Shown one piece after another: positions 55,289-63,050 of a DNA stretch of 64,000 nucleotides. The first letter of the stretch is position 1. Each line of letters opens with the position of its first letter. Origin of the DNA: JABDMH01 sp965223105. Lineage in GTDB: Bacteria > Bacteroidota > Bacteroidia > Chitinophagales > Saprospiraceae. The position numbers were made by a program, and so were the translations under genes. The notes beneath the pieces were generated by a model. The model saw nothing but the letters and a program-made list of their open reading frames with translations. It was not told the origin of the DNA and ran no database searches. The DNA is taken from the NCBI GenBank assembly GCA_965223105.1, contig OZ244987.1, positions 434,001 to 498,000 of the forward strand, read 5' to 3'.

Positions 55289-55912
55289 TTGAAGACCAGA
55301 CAAAGAATTCTCAATCAAGCGATCAAGTCCTATAATGAATTGGGATTATTCAATGTCACCAGTCGGGATTTGGCTAAAGCATTGCAAATGAGCCATGGCA
55401 ATCTTGAGTATCATTTTCCCACCAAAGAGTCCTTGGTTTTAGCTATTTATCAACAGATGAAAAGAGAGATTTCCGGTTCCTACGTCGGTCAGGAAAATGA
55501 TACCAGTCAACCGCTGCACCACTTTCAAAAGCTCTTATTGAGACTTGATGACTTCCAACGGGACTATAGTTTTTTTTGCAATGATGTCATGGAGATCTGT
55601 CGAACGTACAAAAAAGTAAATCAGGATCTTAATCGAAACATGCGTATACGTAAAGCCCAAATGTCAAGGTTTTTTGAGCGATTCATCACTAAGGGATATA
55701 TGCGTTCTGAACCCAGTGAAGGATATTATGAGAGATTACAACATACCATAAGAATAATCTTGACTTTTTGGCAGCCGCAAGAGATCGTGATCAGGAATTT
55801 TGATTTCAAGGGCAAGGGTGAAATGGTACGACATGTGTGGGAATTGATACTACCCCATTTCACCCAATTGGGCGTTTTAACCTATCATAAAGTCATTAGT
55901 GGTGAAAATTGA
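55289..55912 (+). CDS. TetR family transcriptional regulator
   Basis: A 207-residue TetR regulator. The N-terminal helix-turn-helix (about residues 5-50) is clear: QRILNQAIKSYNELGLFNVTSRDLAKALQMSHGNLEYHFPTKESLVLAIY. The rest is the ligand-binding helical domain. The start is TTG 55289, since no ATG in frame lies before the HTH and the ATG at 55279 is in another frame. It is the first gene of the fucose block and probably senses a sugar-derived metabolite; the palindrome just upstream is the likely operator. The next gene begins in the last codons of this one (stop at 55912, TTG 55909), or at ATG 55927. Confidence 0.92.
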   Translation: MKTRQRILNQAIKSYNELGLFNVTSRDLAKALQMSHGNLEYHFPTKESLVLAIYQQMKREISGSYVGQENDTSQPLHHFQKLLLRLDDFQRDYSFFCNDVMEICRTYKKVNQDLNRNMRIRKAQMSRFFERFITKGYMRSEPSEGYYERLQHTIRIILTFWQPQEIVIRNFDFKGKGEMVRHVWELILPHFTQLGVLTYHKVISGEN

Positions 55913-55926
55913 GTTTTGTCATCGAT

Positions 55927-56583
55927 ATGAGTAAACGAAGTAATTTAGCAGACAGATTGGAAGCTTGCTATTCTGGCGCGGTCTACGATGTCTTACGAAC
56001 ATTGGGTTACCCTGATCAGACTCTTCCCAAGACCATTCGTCCGCTGCAGGTAGAGCAGAAGTTGGCGGGCGAGGTATACACAGTGAGTGGTCACCACGAC
56101 GATACATTGGATCCACATGAGACCTTATTGCAATGGACCGGTTTGCTCTCAAGGGCCCCCAGTGGATGTGTAATTATCTGTCAGCCCAATGATGATCAAC
56201 TTTCCCACATGGGCGAACTTTCATCAGAGACGTTGCAATTCAGGGGTGTACGAGGTTATATTGTAGATGGTGGATGCAGAGATTCTGCTTTCATTGAGAA
56301 GATCGGATTCAAAGTATTTTGTAAGTACTTTACACCCGTAGATATAGTGGGTCGATGGAAAGCAGACGCATTTGGTGATCCCATCCAAATTGGTAAGGTC
56401 AGAATCTCGACAGGTGACTTCGTCATGGCAGATAGAGATGGTATTGTGATCATACCTAAAGACATGGTGGAGGAAGTTGTTGAAAAGACGGAAGAAGTAT
56501 TGAGAACGGAAAGCCTGGTGCGGAAAGCCATACTAGAGGGTGTGGATCCACAAGAAGCCTACCTTAAATATGGAAAGTTCTAA
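55927..56583 (+). CDS. RraA-like protein, candidate pyruvate-type aldolase
   Basis: A 218-residue RraA/HMG-aldolase family protein from ATG 55927. The family motif GELSSETLQFRGVRGYIVDGGCRDSAFI gives the Arg-Asp pair that binds pyruvate and metal in class II aldolases, and FVMADRDGIVIIPKDM is the strand and loop typical of the family. Related enzymes split 4-hydroxy-4-methyl-2-oxoglutarate or similar 2-oxo-3-deoxy acids to pyruvate. Set beside fuconate dehydratase candidates, it could cleave 2-keto-3-deoxy-L-fuconate to pyruvate and lactaldehyde; that is inference. It overlaps the UxaA small subunit gene by 14 bases. Confidence 0.87.
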   Translation: MSKRSNLADRLEACYSGAVYDVLRTLGYPDQTLPKTIRPLQVEQKLAGEVYTVSGHHDDTLDPHETLLQWTGLLSRAPSGCVIICQPNDDQLSHMGELSSETLQFRGVRGYIVDGGCRDSAFIEKIGFKVFCKYFTPVDIVGRWKADAFGDPIQIGKVRISTGDFVMADRDGIVIIPKDMVEEVVEKTEEVLRTESLVRKAILEGVDPQEAYLKYGKF

Positions 56584-56863
56584 CGCTCTGATCGAGTTGG
56601 GCAACCACGACAATATCCTGATTGCCAAACGAAGGATTTTGGAAGGCGAATGGTTATCCATTTCAGGCCTGAAAGTACAGATGAGGCAGACCATAGAATT
56701 GGGTTTTAAGATCGCTTCCAAGGTGATTAAGGATGGAGAAAAAATCATTAAGTGTGATGTACCCATTGGTTCGGCTACCCGTGACATCGCTGTGGGTGAA
56801 CTTGTGCACGTCCACAATATGAAAAGCGATTATGTACCTACCTACACCATAGAAAAGCACTAA
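56570..56863 (+). CDS. UxaA family small (SAF-domain) subunit
   Basis: A 97-residue SAF-domain protein, like the N-terminal part of altronate dehydratase UxaA. ALIELGNHDNILIAKRRILEGEWL, IASKVIKDGEKIIKCDVPIGSATRDIAVGELVHVHNMKSD are the domain signature (the His in HVHNM is typical). The start at ATG 56570 overlaps RraA; a GTG at 56540 would add 10 residues. It lies 59 bases before the large subunit. Together they make the split form of a dehydratase, known elsewhere in galacturonate and in fucose pathways. Confidence 0.9.
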   Translation: MESSNALIELGNHDNILIAKRRILEGEWLSISGLKVQMRQTIELGFKIASKVIKDGEKIIKCDVPIGSATRDIAVGELVHVHNMKSDYVPTYTIEKH

Positions 56864-56922
56864 CAGGATATTCTACTCAGATATATGTAAAAAATTGTTT
56901 TGACATTGTATTTGTGATACTG

Positions 56923-58128
56923 ATGCGGAATGGATTAAATCATTGGTTGGGTTTTGCACGAAATGATGGGCGTAAAGGCATTAGAAATGTGCTCCTGGTG
57001 GTCTACCTGGTTGAATGCGCTCGTCATGTGGCTGTAAAGATCGCTGCCTCATTTACCGATCCGGATGTGCAGGTTATCGGATTTGGAGGGTGCTATCCCA
57101 ATGCCCATGCCGAAAAGGTGATGCATCAGTTATGTACCCATCCAAATGTGGGTGGTGTACTACTGATTTCTTTGGGGTGTGAGAGTTTCAATAGATTCAT
57201 GTTGGCAAGGGCGATCGAGGAAAGTGGTCGACCGGTTGACACCATAGTAATTCAAGAGATGGGAGGCACCAGTAAATCCATTGCTGCTGGCAGGAATTGG
57301 CTCCTGCGAGCACAAGAGCAGATTGGTGAAGTGCCAAAAGTCAAGATGAGTATAGAAGACCTGGTCGTTGGGACCATTTGCGGTGGTTCTGATGCCACCA
57401 GCGGTATTACCGGAAATCCGGCAGTCGGTCTAGCTTTTGATCAATTGGTTCAAGACCAGGCGGTGGCTATTTTTGAAGAAACGGGTGAGATGATCGGGTT
57501 TGAGGATCATATTTCTCTCCGGGCCAAGTCTCCCGAACTCGCGAGAGAACTAAAGCATGCGGTGCAAAAAGCTGCCCGTTATTACACCATTATGGAACAC
57601 GCCAGTTTTGCACCTGGCAATGCCGATGGCGGATTGAGTACCATCGAAGAAAAGTCTTTGGGAGCATATAGCAAGAGTGGTCATGCACCCATCACTGGAC
57701 TATTAAAACCTGGGGATTTGCCAAAATTAAGTGGTCTGTATCTGTTGGATATTGTGCCCGATGGTGAGCCCCGTTTTGGTTTTCCCAATATCAACGACAA
57801 TGCCGAGATATCGGAGTTAATGGCCTGCGGATGTCATGTGATCTTATTTGTGACCGGCCGTGGCTCGGTAGTGGGTTCACCCATTTCGCCCGTAATTAAA
57901 ATCTGTGCAAACCCTGACACCTTCGATCGCATGAAAGAAGACATGGACATCAATGCCGGGAAAGTTCTGACAGGACAAGCACAACTCCTTGATGTAGCCG
58001 GGGAGATTCTGGATACCATCACTCTGACGGCAAGGGGAGAGCGGACCGCATCAGAAAAACTGGGTCATCAAGAGTTTGTTCTGTCCTACAAAACATTCAC
58101 ACCGGCAGGGCCATCATGTCTGCCATAA
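56923..58128 (+). CDS. UxaA family large subunit, sugar-acid dehydratase-like
   Basis: A 401-residue protein matching the C-terminal catalytic part of altronate dehydratase UxaA (GTG 56914 is an alternative start). FARNDGRKGIRNVLLVVYLVECARHV, GFGGCYPNAHAEK, LISLGCESFN, GTICGGSDATSGITGNPAVGLAFD, APGNADGGLSTIEEKSLGAYSKSGHAPI and a FVTGRGSVVGSPISPVIKICANP stretch follow the family. Cysteines near residues 60, 90 and 155 could ligate the metal or iron centre of this dehydratase class. It probably dehydrates a sugar acid; within this cluster L-fuconate or a related acid is likely. Confidence 0.92.
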   Translation: MRNGLNHWLGFARNDGRKGIRNVLLVVYLVECARHVAVKIAASFTDPDVQVIGFGGCYPNAHAEKVMHQLCTHPNVGGVLLISLGCESFNRFMLARAIEESGRPVDTIVIQEMGGTSKSIAAGRNWLLRAQEQIGEVPKVKMSIEDLVVGTICGGSDATSGITGNPAVGLAFDQLVQDQAVAIFEETGEMIGFEDHISLRAKSPELARELKHAVQKAARYYTIMEHASFAPGNADGGLSTIEEKSLGAYSKSGHAPITGLLKPGDLPKLSGLYLLDIVPDGEPRFGFPNINDNAEISELMACGCHVILFVTGRGSVVGSPISPVIKICANPDTFDRMKEDMDINAGKVLTGQAQLLDVAGEILDTITLTARGERTASEKLGHQEFVLSYKTFTPAGPSCLP

Positions 58129-58193
58129 CCGATTTAATCTACAAATCTGATGATGCCAGAAATCTTACACTCACCCCTTAAAATGAACCTGTG

Positions 58194-59798
58194 ATGTCAA
58201 CCATAGACGGTATGGTGATCGGGATTTATATCGTTGCCATCATTGCGGTCGGTTTGTGGGTAGTACGCAAGAAAACAATGAATGCGGAATCCTATTTTCT
58301 AGCGGGTCACTCCCTAAAGTGGCCGATGATCGGCGCGGCTCTTTTTGCCTCCAATATTTCCACGATTCATTTGGTGGGTCTTGCAGCATCAGGTTTCAGC
58401 GACGGTTTGGTTTGGGGTAATTTCGAATGGTTGGCCGTGGGTACCTTGATTCTATTAGGCCTTGTATTTGCGCCATTTTACTATAATAATAAAATATCTA
58501 CCCTGCCTGAATTTCTGGAGCGACGTTACAATGCTACTTCACGTACATTTCTCGCTTTCTTTGCTTTAATCGGTGCACTTTTTATGCATATCGGCGTGAG
58601 TTTGTACGCTGGAGCAGTTGTCTTTGAACATTTTTTCGGAGTTAATGTATACGTATCAATTTTGGCCATTTCAGCTGTGACCGCTCTTTATACGGTGATA
58701 GGAGGCCTGCAGTCTGTAGTGATCACAGAAACCATTCAAACGGTTATATTGATCGGAGGTGCGATTATTCTTACCATTTACGGATTCCTTGAGTTGCCCG
58801 GTCACGGCATTCACGATTGGAATGGCTTGAAGGCTGCTGCCAAACCGGAACAGCTCAGTATCATCCCATCAGCCACCAATCCTTCCGGTTTATCCTTCCT
58901 GGCCATTTTACTGGGTTATCCGGTTTTGGGTATTTGGTACTGGTGCGCTGATCAAACGATTGTGCAAAGAGTGTTGGGTGCAGAAACCCTGTATGATGCC
59001 AAGATTGGACCACTATTCGCTGCGTTTATTAAAATATTGCCGGTATTTATTCTTGTCTTGCCAGGAGTATTAGGCTATGTGCTTTTCCAAGATATCATTA
59101 CCGATCCAAACGATACTTTTCCGGTCATGATTACACAGCTTCTTCCTACTGGATTAAAGGGTCTTATGGCAGCTGCACTGCTGGCAGCTCTGATGAGTTC
59201 GATCGCCGCAGCTTTAAATAGTGCCGGCACACTGGTTTCAATCGATATGGTGAAGCGGTACAGGCCAACTCTTTCAGATCGTCAGCAAGTTAGAATTGGG
59301 CGGATAACTGCAGTCCTCGTGATGCTTACTGCCATTTCCTGGTCGCCGTTGATTGCGAAGTTTAATAGTATTTTCGAAGCAATCGTCGTGTTGTTATCCG
59401 TTATTTCCCCGCCCATATCTACAGTTTTTATTTGGGGTGTATTTTGGAAAAGGGGTAATCATCAGGGAGCCAACATAACCCTGGTGGGAGGATTCTTATT
59501 GGGCTTGGTTGTCTTCTTAGCTGATTTTCCCATGTTTGGTGATGTTAAAATTATTACAGATCAGTGGGGTATTTCTTTTATGATGCAGGCTTGGTGGCTA
59601 TTTGTCGCCAGTTCTATCATCTATGTGCTTGCCAGTTTGCTGACCACACCACCCGATTACCAAAGAATAAAAAGTGTTACCCTGGATTCACCGCTGATAT
59701 TTCTCAAAAATGATACAGGTGATCGAATGAATATGCCCATCATTTTATCAGCCGTATTAATTGGGGTGATGATTTTTTTATATTATTTATTTGCATAA
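58194..59798 (+). CDS. SSS family sodium/solute symporter
   Basis: A 534-residue sodium/solute symporter with about 13-14 helices. The start is MSTIDGMVIGIYIVAIIAVGLWVVRKKTMNAESYFLAGHSLKWPMIGAALFASNISTIHLVGLAASG, which fits the SGLT opening helices and the Ser of the sodium site. LPEFLERRYN, VITETIQTVILIGGA and MAAALLAALMSSIAAALNSAGTLVSIDMVKRYRP (the family signature) follow. It likely imports a sugar released by the fucosidase. A GTG at 58191 is possible, but ATG is preferred. It follows the UxaA pair in the same direction. Confidence 0.93.
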   Translation: MSTIDGMVIGIYIVAIIAVGLWVVRKKTMNAESYFLAGHSLKWPMIGAALFASNISTIHLVGLAASGFSDGLVWGNFEWLAVGTLILLGLVFAPFYYNNKISTLPEFLERRYNATSRTFLAFFALIGALFMHIGVSLYAGAVVFEHFFGVNVYVSILAISAVTALYTVIGGLQSVVITETIQTVILIGGAIILTIYGFLELPGHGIHDWNGLKAAAKPEQLSIIPSATNPSGLSFLAILLGYPVLGIWYWCADQTIVQRVLGAETLYDAKIGPLFAAFIKILPVFILVLPGVLGYVLFQDIITDPNDTFPVMITQLLPTGLKGLMAAALLAALMSSIAAALNSAGTLVSIDMVKRYRPTLSDRQQVRIGRITAVLVMLTAISWSPLIAKFNSIFEAIVVLLSVISPPISTVFIWGVFWKRGNHQGANITLVGGFLLGLVVFLADFPMFGDVKIITDQWGISFMMQAWWLFVASSIIYVLASLLTTPPDYQRIKSVTLDSPLIFLKNDTGDRMNMPIILSAVLIGVMIFLYYLFA

Positions 59799-59887
59799 GG
59801 GTACCTCTAAACCTCTGAGTGAGATCGGTTTTGAAATATTTTGGATTTAGACGAGGCGAATTGAGAGCTACCCATAAAAACCAACTA

Positions 59888-60337
59888 ATGAATTTCACTA
59901 TTTACCAGTCAATTTGTATCTCTTGCCTGATCATTCTTAGCATTGGTTGTACTACGACATTAAATAATGATCAAAATAATCCTGATGATCCAATACCACC
60001 AGTCCGGGAAAAGGCGCAACGGTATGGATCTGTGATCAAAGTGAAGCCCGAAATGCTTGATCAGTACAGGGAATTGCATGCCAACCCCTGGCCAGGAGTA
60101 TTACGACAGATTTCACAAAGTAACATTCGTAACTACTCGATCTACTTGAAGGATAACTACCTATTCAGCTATTTTGAGTACACCGGAGATGACTTTGCTG
60201 CTGATATGGCAAAAATGGCTGCAGACTCGATAACTCAAGCTTGGTGGAGTTTAACCGACCCCTGTCAAGAACCCCTGGAATCAAGAGCTGAAGGAGAATG
60301 GTGGGCCAGTATGGAAGAGATATTTCATCATGATTGA
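59888..60337 (+). CDS. Lipoprotein L-fucose/L-rhamnose mutarotase-like protein
   Basis: A 149-residue member of the RhaM/DUF718 mutarotase family. QRYGSVIKVKPEMLDQYRELHANPWPGVLRQI, SIYLKDNYLFSYFEYTGDDFAADMAKMAADSITQAWWSLTDPCQEPL and GEWWASMEEIFHHD follow it end to end, with the catalytic-type His in ELHANPWP and the WW pair. Unlike the usual cytoplasmic form of about 105 residues, it has an extra N-terminal lipoprotein signal (MNFTIYQSICISCLIILSIGC, Cys21). It would interconvert alpha and beta anomers of the sugar in the periplasm, before uptake by the neighbouring symporter. ATG 59819 is an upstream option. Confidence 0.88.
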   Translation: MNFTIYQSICISCLIILSIGCTTTLNNDQNNPDDPIPPVREKAQRYGSVIKVKPEMLDQYRELHANPWPGVLRQISQSNIRNYSIYLKDNYLFSYFEYTGDDFAADMAKMAADSITQAWWSLTDPCQEPLESRAEGEWWASMEEIFHHD

Positions 60338-60349
60338 AATAATATAATT

Positions 60350-61744
60350 ATGCGCACTTTCAAATATCTTATTGACATTATATTTTCATGTGTGATGTTG
60401 CCTTTGTTGGCCGTCAATGTTTTGGCACAGGATCATAGTGAAATGGGGGGAGGTGGAGAAAAATACTCGTCCTTGCGCACTCATTCTGAAGCTCTACAGA
60501 CTTTTCTCAATAAACGCTTTGGGATGTTTATCCACTGGGGGCCTGTCGCCTTACGAGGCGAAGAAATCTCATGGTCACGTGGAACTAAGATACCGATTGA
60601 AGACTACGATCAATTGTATACCGAATTTAATCCCGTCCTATTTGATGCTGAGGCATGGGTTAATGCCGCCAAGAATGCTGGCATGAAGTATATAATTTTA
60701 ACGTCACGACATCACGATGGATTTTCACTTTGGGACAGTGAATTTACCGATTACGATATGGCCAGGACACCGTACGGTAGAGGGGTGATCCGGGCTTTGT
60801 TTGACGAATGTCAAAAGCAGGGAATCGACCTGGGATTTTATTATTCTATTTGTGACTGGTACCATGAAGACTATCCGGTAAAGTATCCCGATCTTGAATA
60901 TAAATTCCATACGGAAAAGGCGATTGATGATCCTGAGATGAAAGAAAAAATGCACCGCTACATCTCCTTTATGAAAAATCAATTGAACGAGTTGCTGGTA
61001 GCATTTGATCCCTTCGTTCTTTGGTTTGACGGAGAATGGGAATGGGCCTGGACACATGAGATGGGCATGGATCTGTATGCATATTTGCGTGGGATAAAGA
61101 ACGATTTATTAATTAATAACCGGGTGGATAAGGGTAGAGAGGGTATGGCAGGTACGACCAAAAGCAATAAATATGCAGGGGACTTTGCTACACCTGAGCA
61201 GGAGGTAGGCAGTTTCGATCTTGATAATCCATGGGAAACCTGCATGACCATCACTACCCAATGGGCTTGGAAACCCAATGATCAATTAAAGTCAAGGAAG
61301 GAGTGTATTCACACTTTGCTGCATACGGTGGGAGGAGACGGCAACCTGCTCCTCAATGTGGGGCCCATGCTGGATGGACGCATTGAACAGCGTCAGATCG
61401 ATCGCTTGAGGGAAATGGGAGATTGGTTAAAAATAAATGGTGAATCCGTGTATGGCACCCGGGGAGGACCATATAAGCCGATGGAAAATATGGTCAGTAC
61501 CCGCAAGGGCAATAAAATCTACCTGCATCTGCTCGCTCATCCCGGAAGAGATCTGAAATTGCCTTTTCCACAGCAGGTGCAGGTAATATCAGCGAGTTTT
61601 TTACACAACGCGACGGATCTGACGGTAGATCAAGACGACGATTTGGTAGAGATCATCTTGCCGGAATCTTTACCCGATCCTGTAGCTACTGTAGTTGTAT
61701 TAGAACTTGACCAGGCAGCTTCTGAAATTGATGTAATCGAGTAA
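60350..61744 (+). CDS. Alpha-L-fucosidase (GH29)
   Basis: A 464-residue exported GH29 enzyme (signal peptide MRTFKYLIDIIFSC then VMLPLLAVNVLAQ). FGMFIHWGPVALRGEEISWSRGTKI, YTEFNPVLFDAEAWVNAAKNAGMKYIILTSRHHDGFSLWDS and LGFYYSICDWYHEDYP are the usual GH29 signature, and the nucleophile is Asp227 in VLWFDGEWEW. TTQWAWKPNDQ and GGDGNLLLNVGPM follow. It releases L-fucose from glycan ends in the periplasm or outside. It lies between the mutarotase and fuconate dehydratase genes, 12 bases after the former. Confidence 0.95.
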   Translation: MRTFKYLIDIIFSCVMLPLLAVNVLAQDHSEMGGGGEKYSSLRTHSEALQTFLNKRFGMFIHWGPVALRGEEISWSRGTKIPIEDYDQLYTEFNPVLFDAEAWVNAAKNAGMKYIILTSRHHDGFSLWDSEFTDYDMARTPYGRGVIRALFDECQKQGIDLGFYYSICDWYHEDYPVKYPDLEYKFHTEKAIDDPEMKEKMHRYISFMKNQLNELLVAFDPFVLWFDGEWEWAWTHEMGMDLYAYLRGIKNDLLINNRVDKGREGMAGTTKSNKYAGDFATPEQEVGSFDLDNPWETCMTITTQWAWKPNDQLKSRKECIHTLLHTVGGDGNLLLNVGPMLDGRIEQRQIDRLREMGDWLKINGESVYGTRGGPYKPMENMVSTRKGNKIYLHLLAHPGRDLKLPFPQQVQVISASFLHNATDLTVDQDDDLVEIILPESLPDPVATVVVLELDQAASEIDVIE

Positions 61745-61753
61745 ACCCTTCCT

Positions 61754-62995
61754 ATGAGCCAGTCTGTAGTCATCAAAAAAGGATCGTCCGCTGATGTCCG
61801 CTATTCCCTTAAGGAGGGAGCCGGTTCAGATGCTGTCCATACCGTACCCGTATATGCCTATGCGGTTTGCAAATTGGAAACGGACCATCATTATGAGGGT
61901 GTTGGCCTGGCTTTTACACTGGGCGCGGGTAATGAGCTGGTGTGCCGGGCCATCGACTATATGCTCAAGTATGTGGTTGGGAAAGAGATCGCAGAATTGA
62001 TGGATGATTTTGGGCAAGTGGCGAAATCTATAGCTGATGATCCCAATCTCCGGTGGCTGGGACCACACAAAGGAGTTGTACACCTTGCCCTGGCGAGCAT
62101 CACCAATGCCTGTTGGGATCTCTGGGCCAAAACCAGTGAAGTGCCATTGTGGAAACTGTTGATTGATATGCCCCCGCACCAACTGGTAAGAACCCTGGAC
62201 CTATCATACTTGGAGGATACACTGACGAGTCAAGATGCGGTCTCCATTTTGGAAAAAGCTTCTGGCACCAAACATGAGAGATTGCCCTTGCTCGAAACGG
62301 GATACCGGGGCTACGACACGTCTATCGGTTGGTTCAATTATAGCGATGAAATGGTGAGGGATAATATTAGGAAAGCCCTGGACCAGGGTTTTACTGCCAT
62401 GAAACTGAAGGTAGGTGCTCAAAGCGAACAGCGTGATATCCGCCGGGCCTTCATGGTGAGAGAAACTACCGGAGATCAGGCAACCATCATGCTCGATGCC
62501 AATCAACAGTGGACACTTCCCAGAGCCATCAAAATCTGCCAGGAATTAAAAAAAATGGATCCTTATTGGATAGAAGAACCTACTCATCCGGACGACATCG
62601 AGGCCCACGTCACATTGGCCAAGGAAATTGCTCCCATAAGATTGGCTCTGGGCGAGCACGTACCCAACCGGGTTTTATTTAAGAATTATTTGCAATCAGG
62701 AGCGATGCACTTCAATCAGGTTGACGCGGTAAGGGTTGGAGGGATATCAGAATTTATTGCCGTCAGTTTGCTTTCTAAGAAATTTAATGTACCGGTAGTG
62801 CCACATGTCGGCGACATGGGGCAGATCCATCAACACCTGGTCCTCTTTAATCATATTTCAATGGGACATAAAGCCATCTTCTTAGAATATATCCCCCATT
62901 TGAGATCATACTTTAAACATCCGGCAAGAGTAGTCGATGGTCGTTACCTCGTGCCTCAAGTGGCAGGTATGAGTACAGATTTGATCAATTATTAA
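61754..62995 (+). CDS. L-fuconate dehydratase (enolase superfamily)
   Basis: A 413-residue mandelate-racemase-type enolase superfamily enzyme. It removes water from L-fuconate to give 2-keto-3-deoxy-L-fuconate. MKLKVGAQSEQRD holds the Lys pair (Lys217, Lys219); metal ligands are Asp248 (MLDANQQW), Glu274 (YWIEEPTHPDD) and Glu301 (LALGEHVPN); the Asp-His dyad is Asp324 (FNQVDAVRVGG) with His351 (VPVVPHVGDMG). This set matches characterised L-fuconate dehydratases. It starts 10 bases after the fucosidase gene stop and ends the visible fucose operon before the GH95-like gene. Confidence 0.92.
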   Translation: MSQSVVIKKGSSADVRYSLKEGAGSDAVHTVPVYAYAVCKLETDHHYEGVGLAFTLGAGNELVCRAIDYMLKYVVGKEIAELMDDFGQVAKSIADDPNLRWLGPHKGVVHLALASITNACWDLWAKTSEVPLWKLLIDMPPHQLVRTLDLSYLEDTLTSQDAVSILEKASGTKHERLPLLETGYRGYDTSIGWFNYSDEMVRDNIRKALDQGFTAMKLKVGAQSEQRDIRRAFMVRETTGDQATIMLDANQQWTLPRAIKICQELKKMDPYWIEEPTHPDDIEAHVTLAKEIAPIRLALGEHVPNRVLFKNYLQSGAMHFNQVDAVRVGGISEFIAVSLLSKKFNVPVVPHVGDMGQIHQHLVLFNHISMGHKAIFLEYIPHLRSYFKHPARVVDGRYLVPQVAGMSTDLINY

Positions 62996-63022
62996 AGGGT
63001 GACAGGAATGGTTTTTAGAGAT

Positions 63023-63033
63023 GCCCTAAATTT
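63023..63033 (+). promoter_or_regulatory. Operator half-site repeated before the GH95-like gene
   Basis: GCCCTAAATTT, the same 11 bases as the right arm of the palindrome at 55233-55256. The left arm is only partly kept (TTTAG at 63014-63018). It lies 18 bases before the ATG and overlaps a -7-like TAAATTTT. Confidence 0.45.
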
Positions 63034-63050
63034 TTAATAAATTATTGTAA

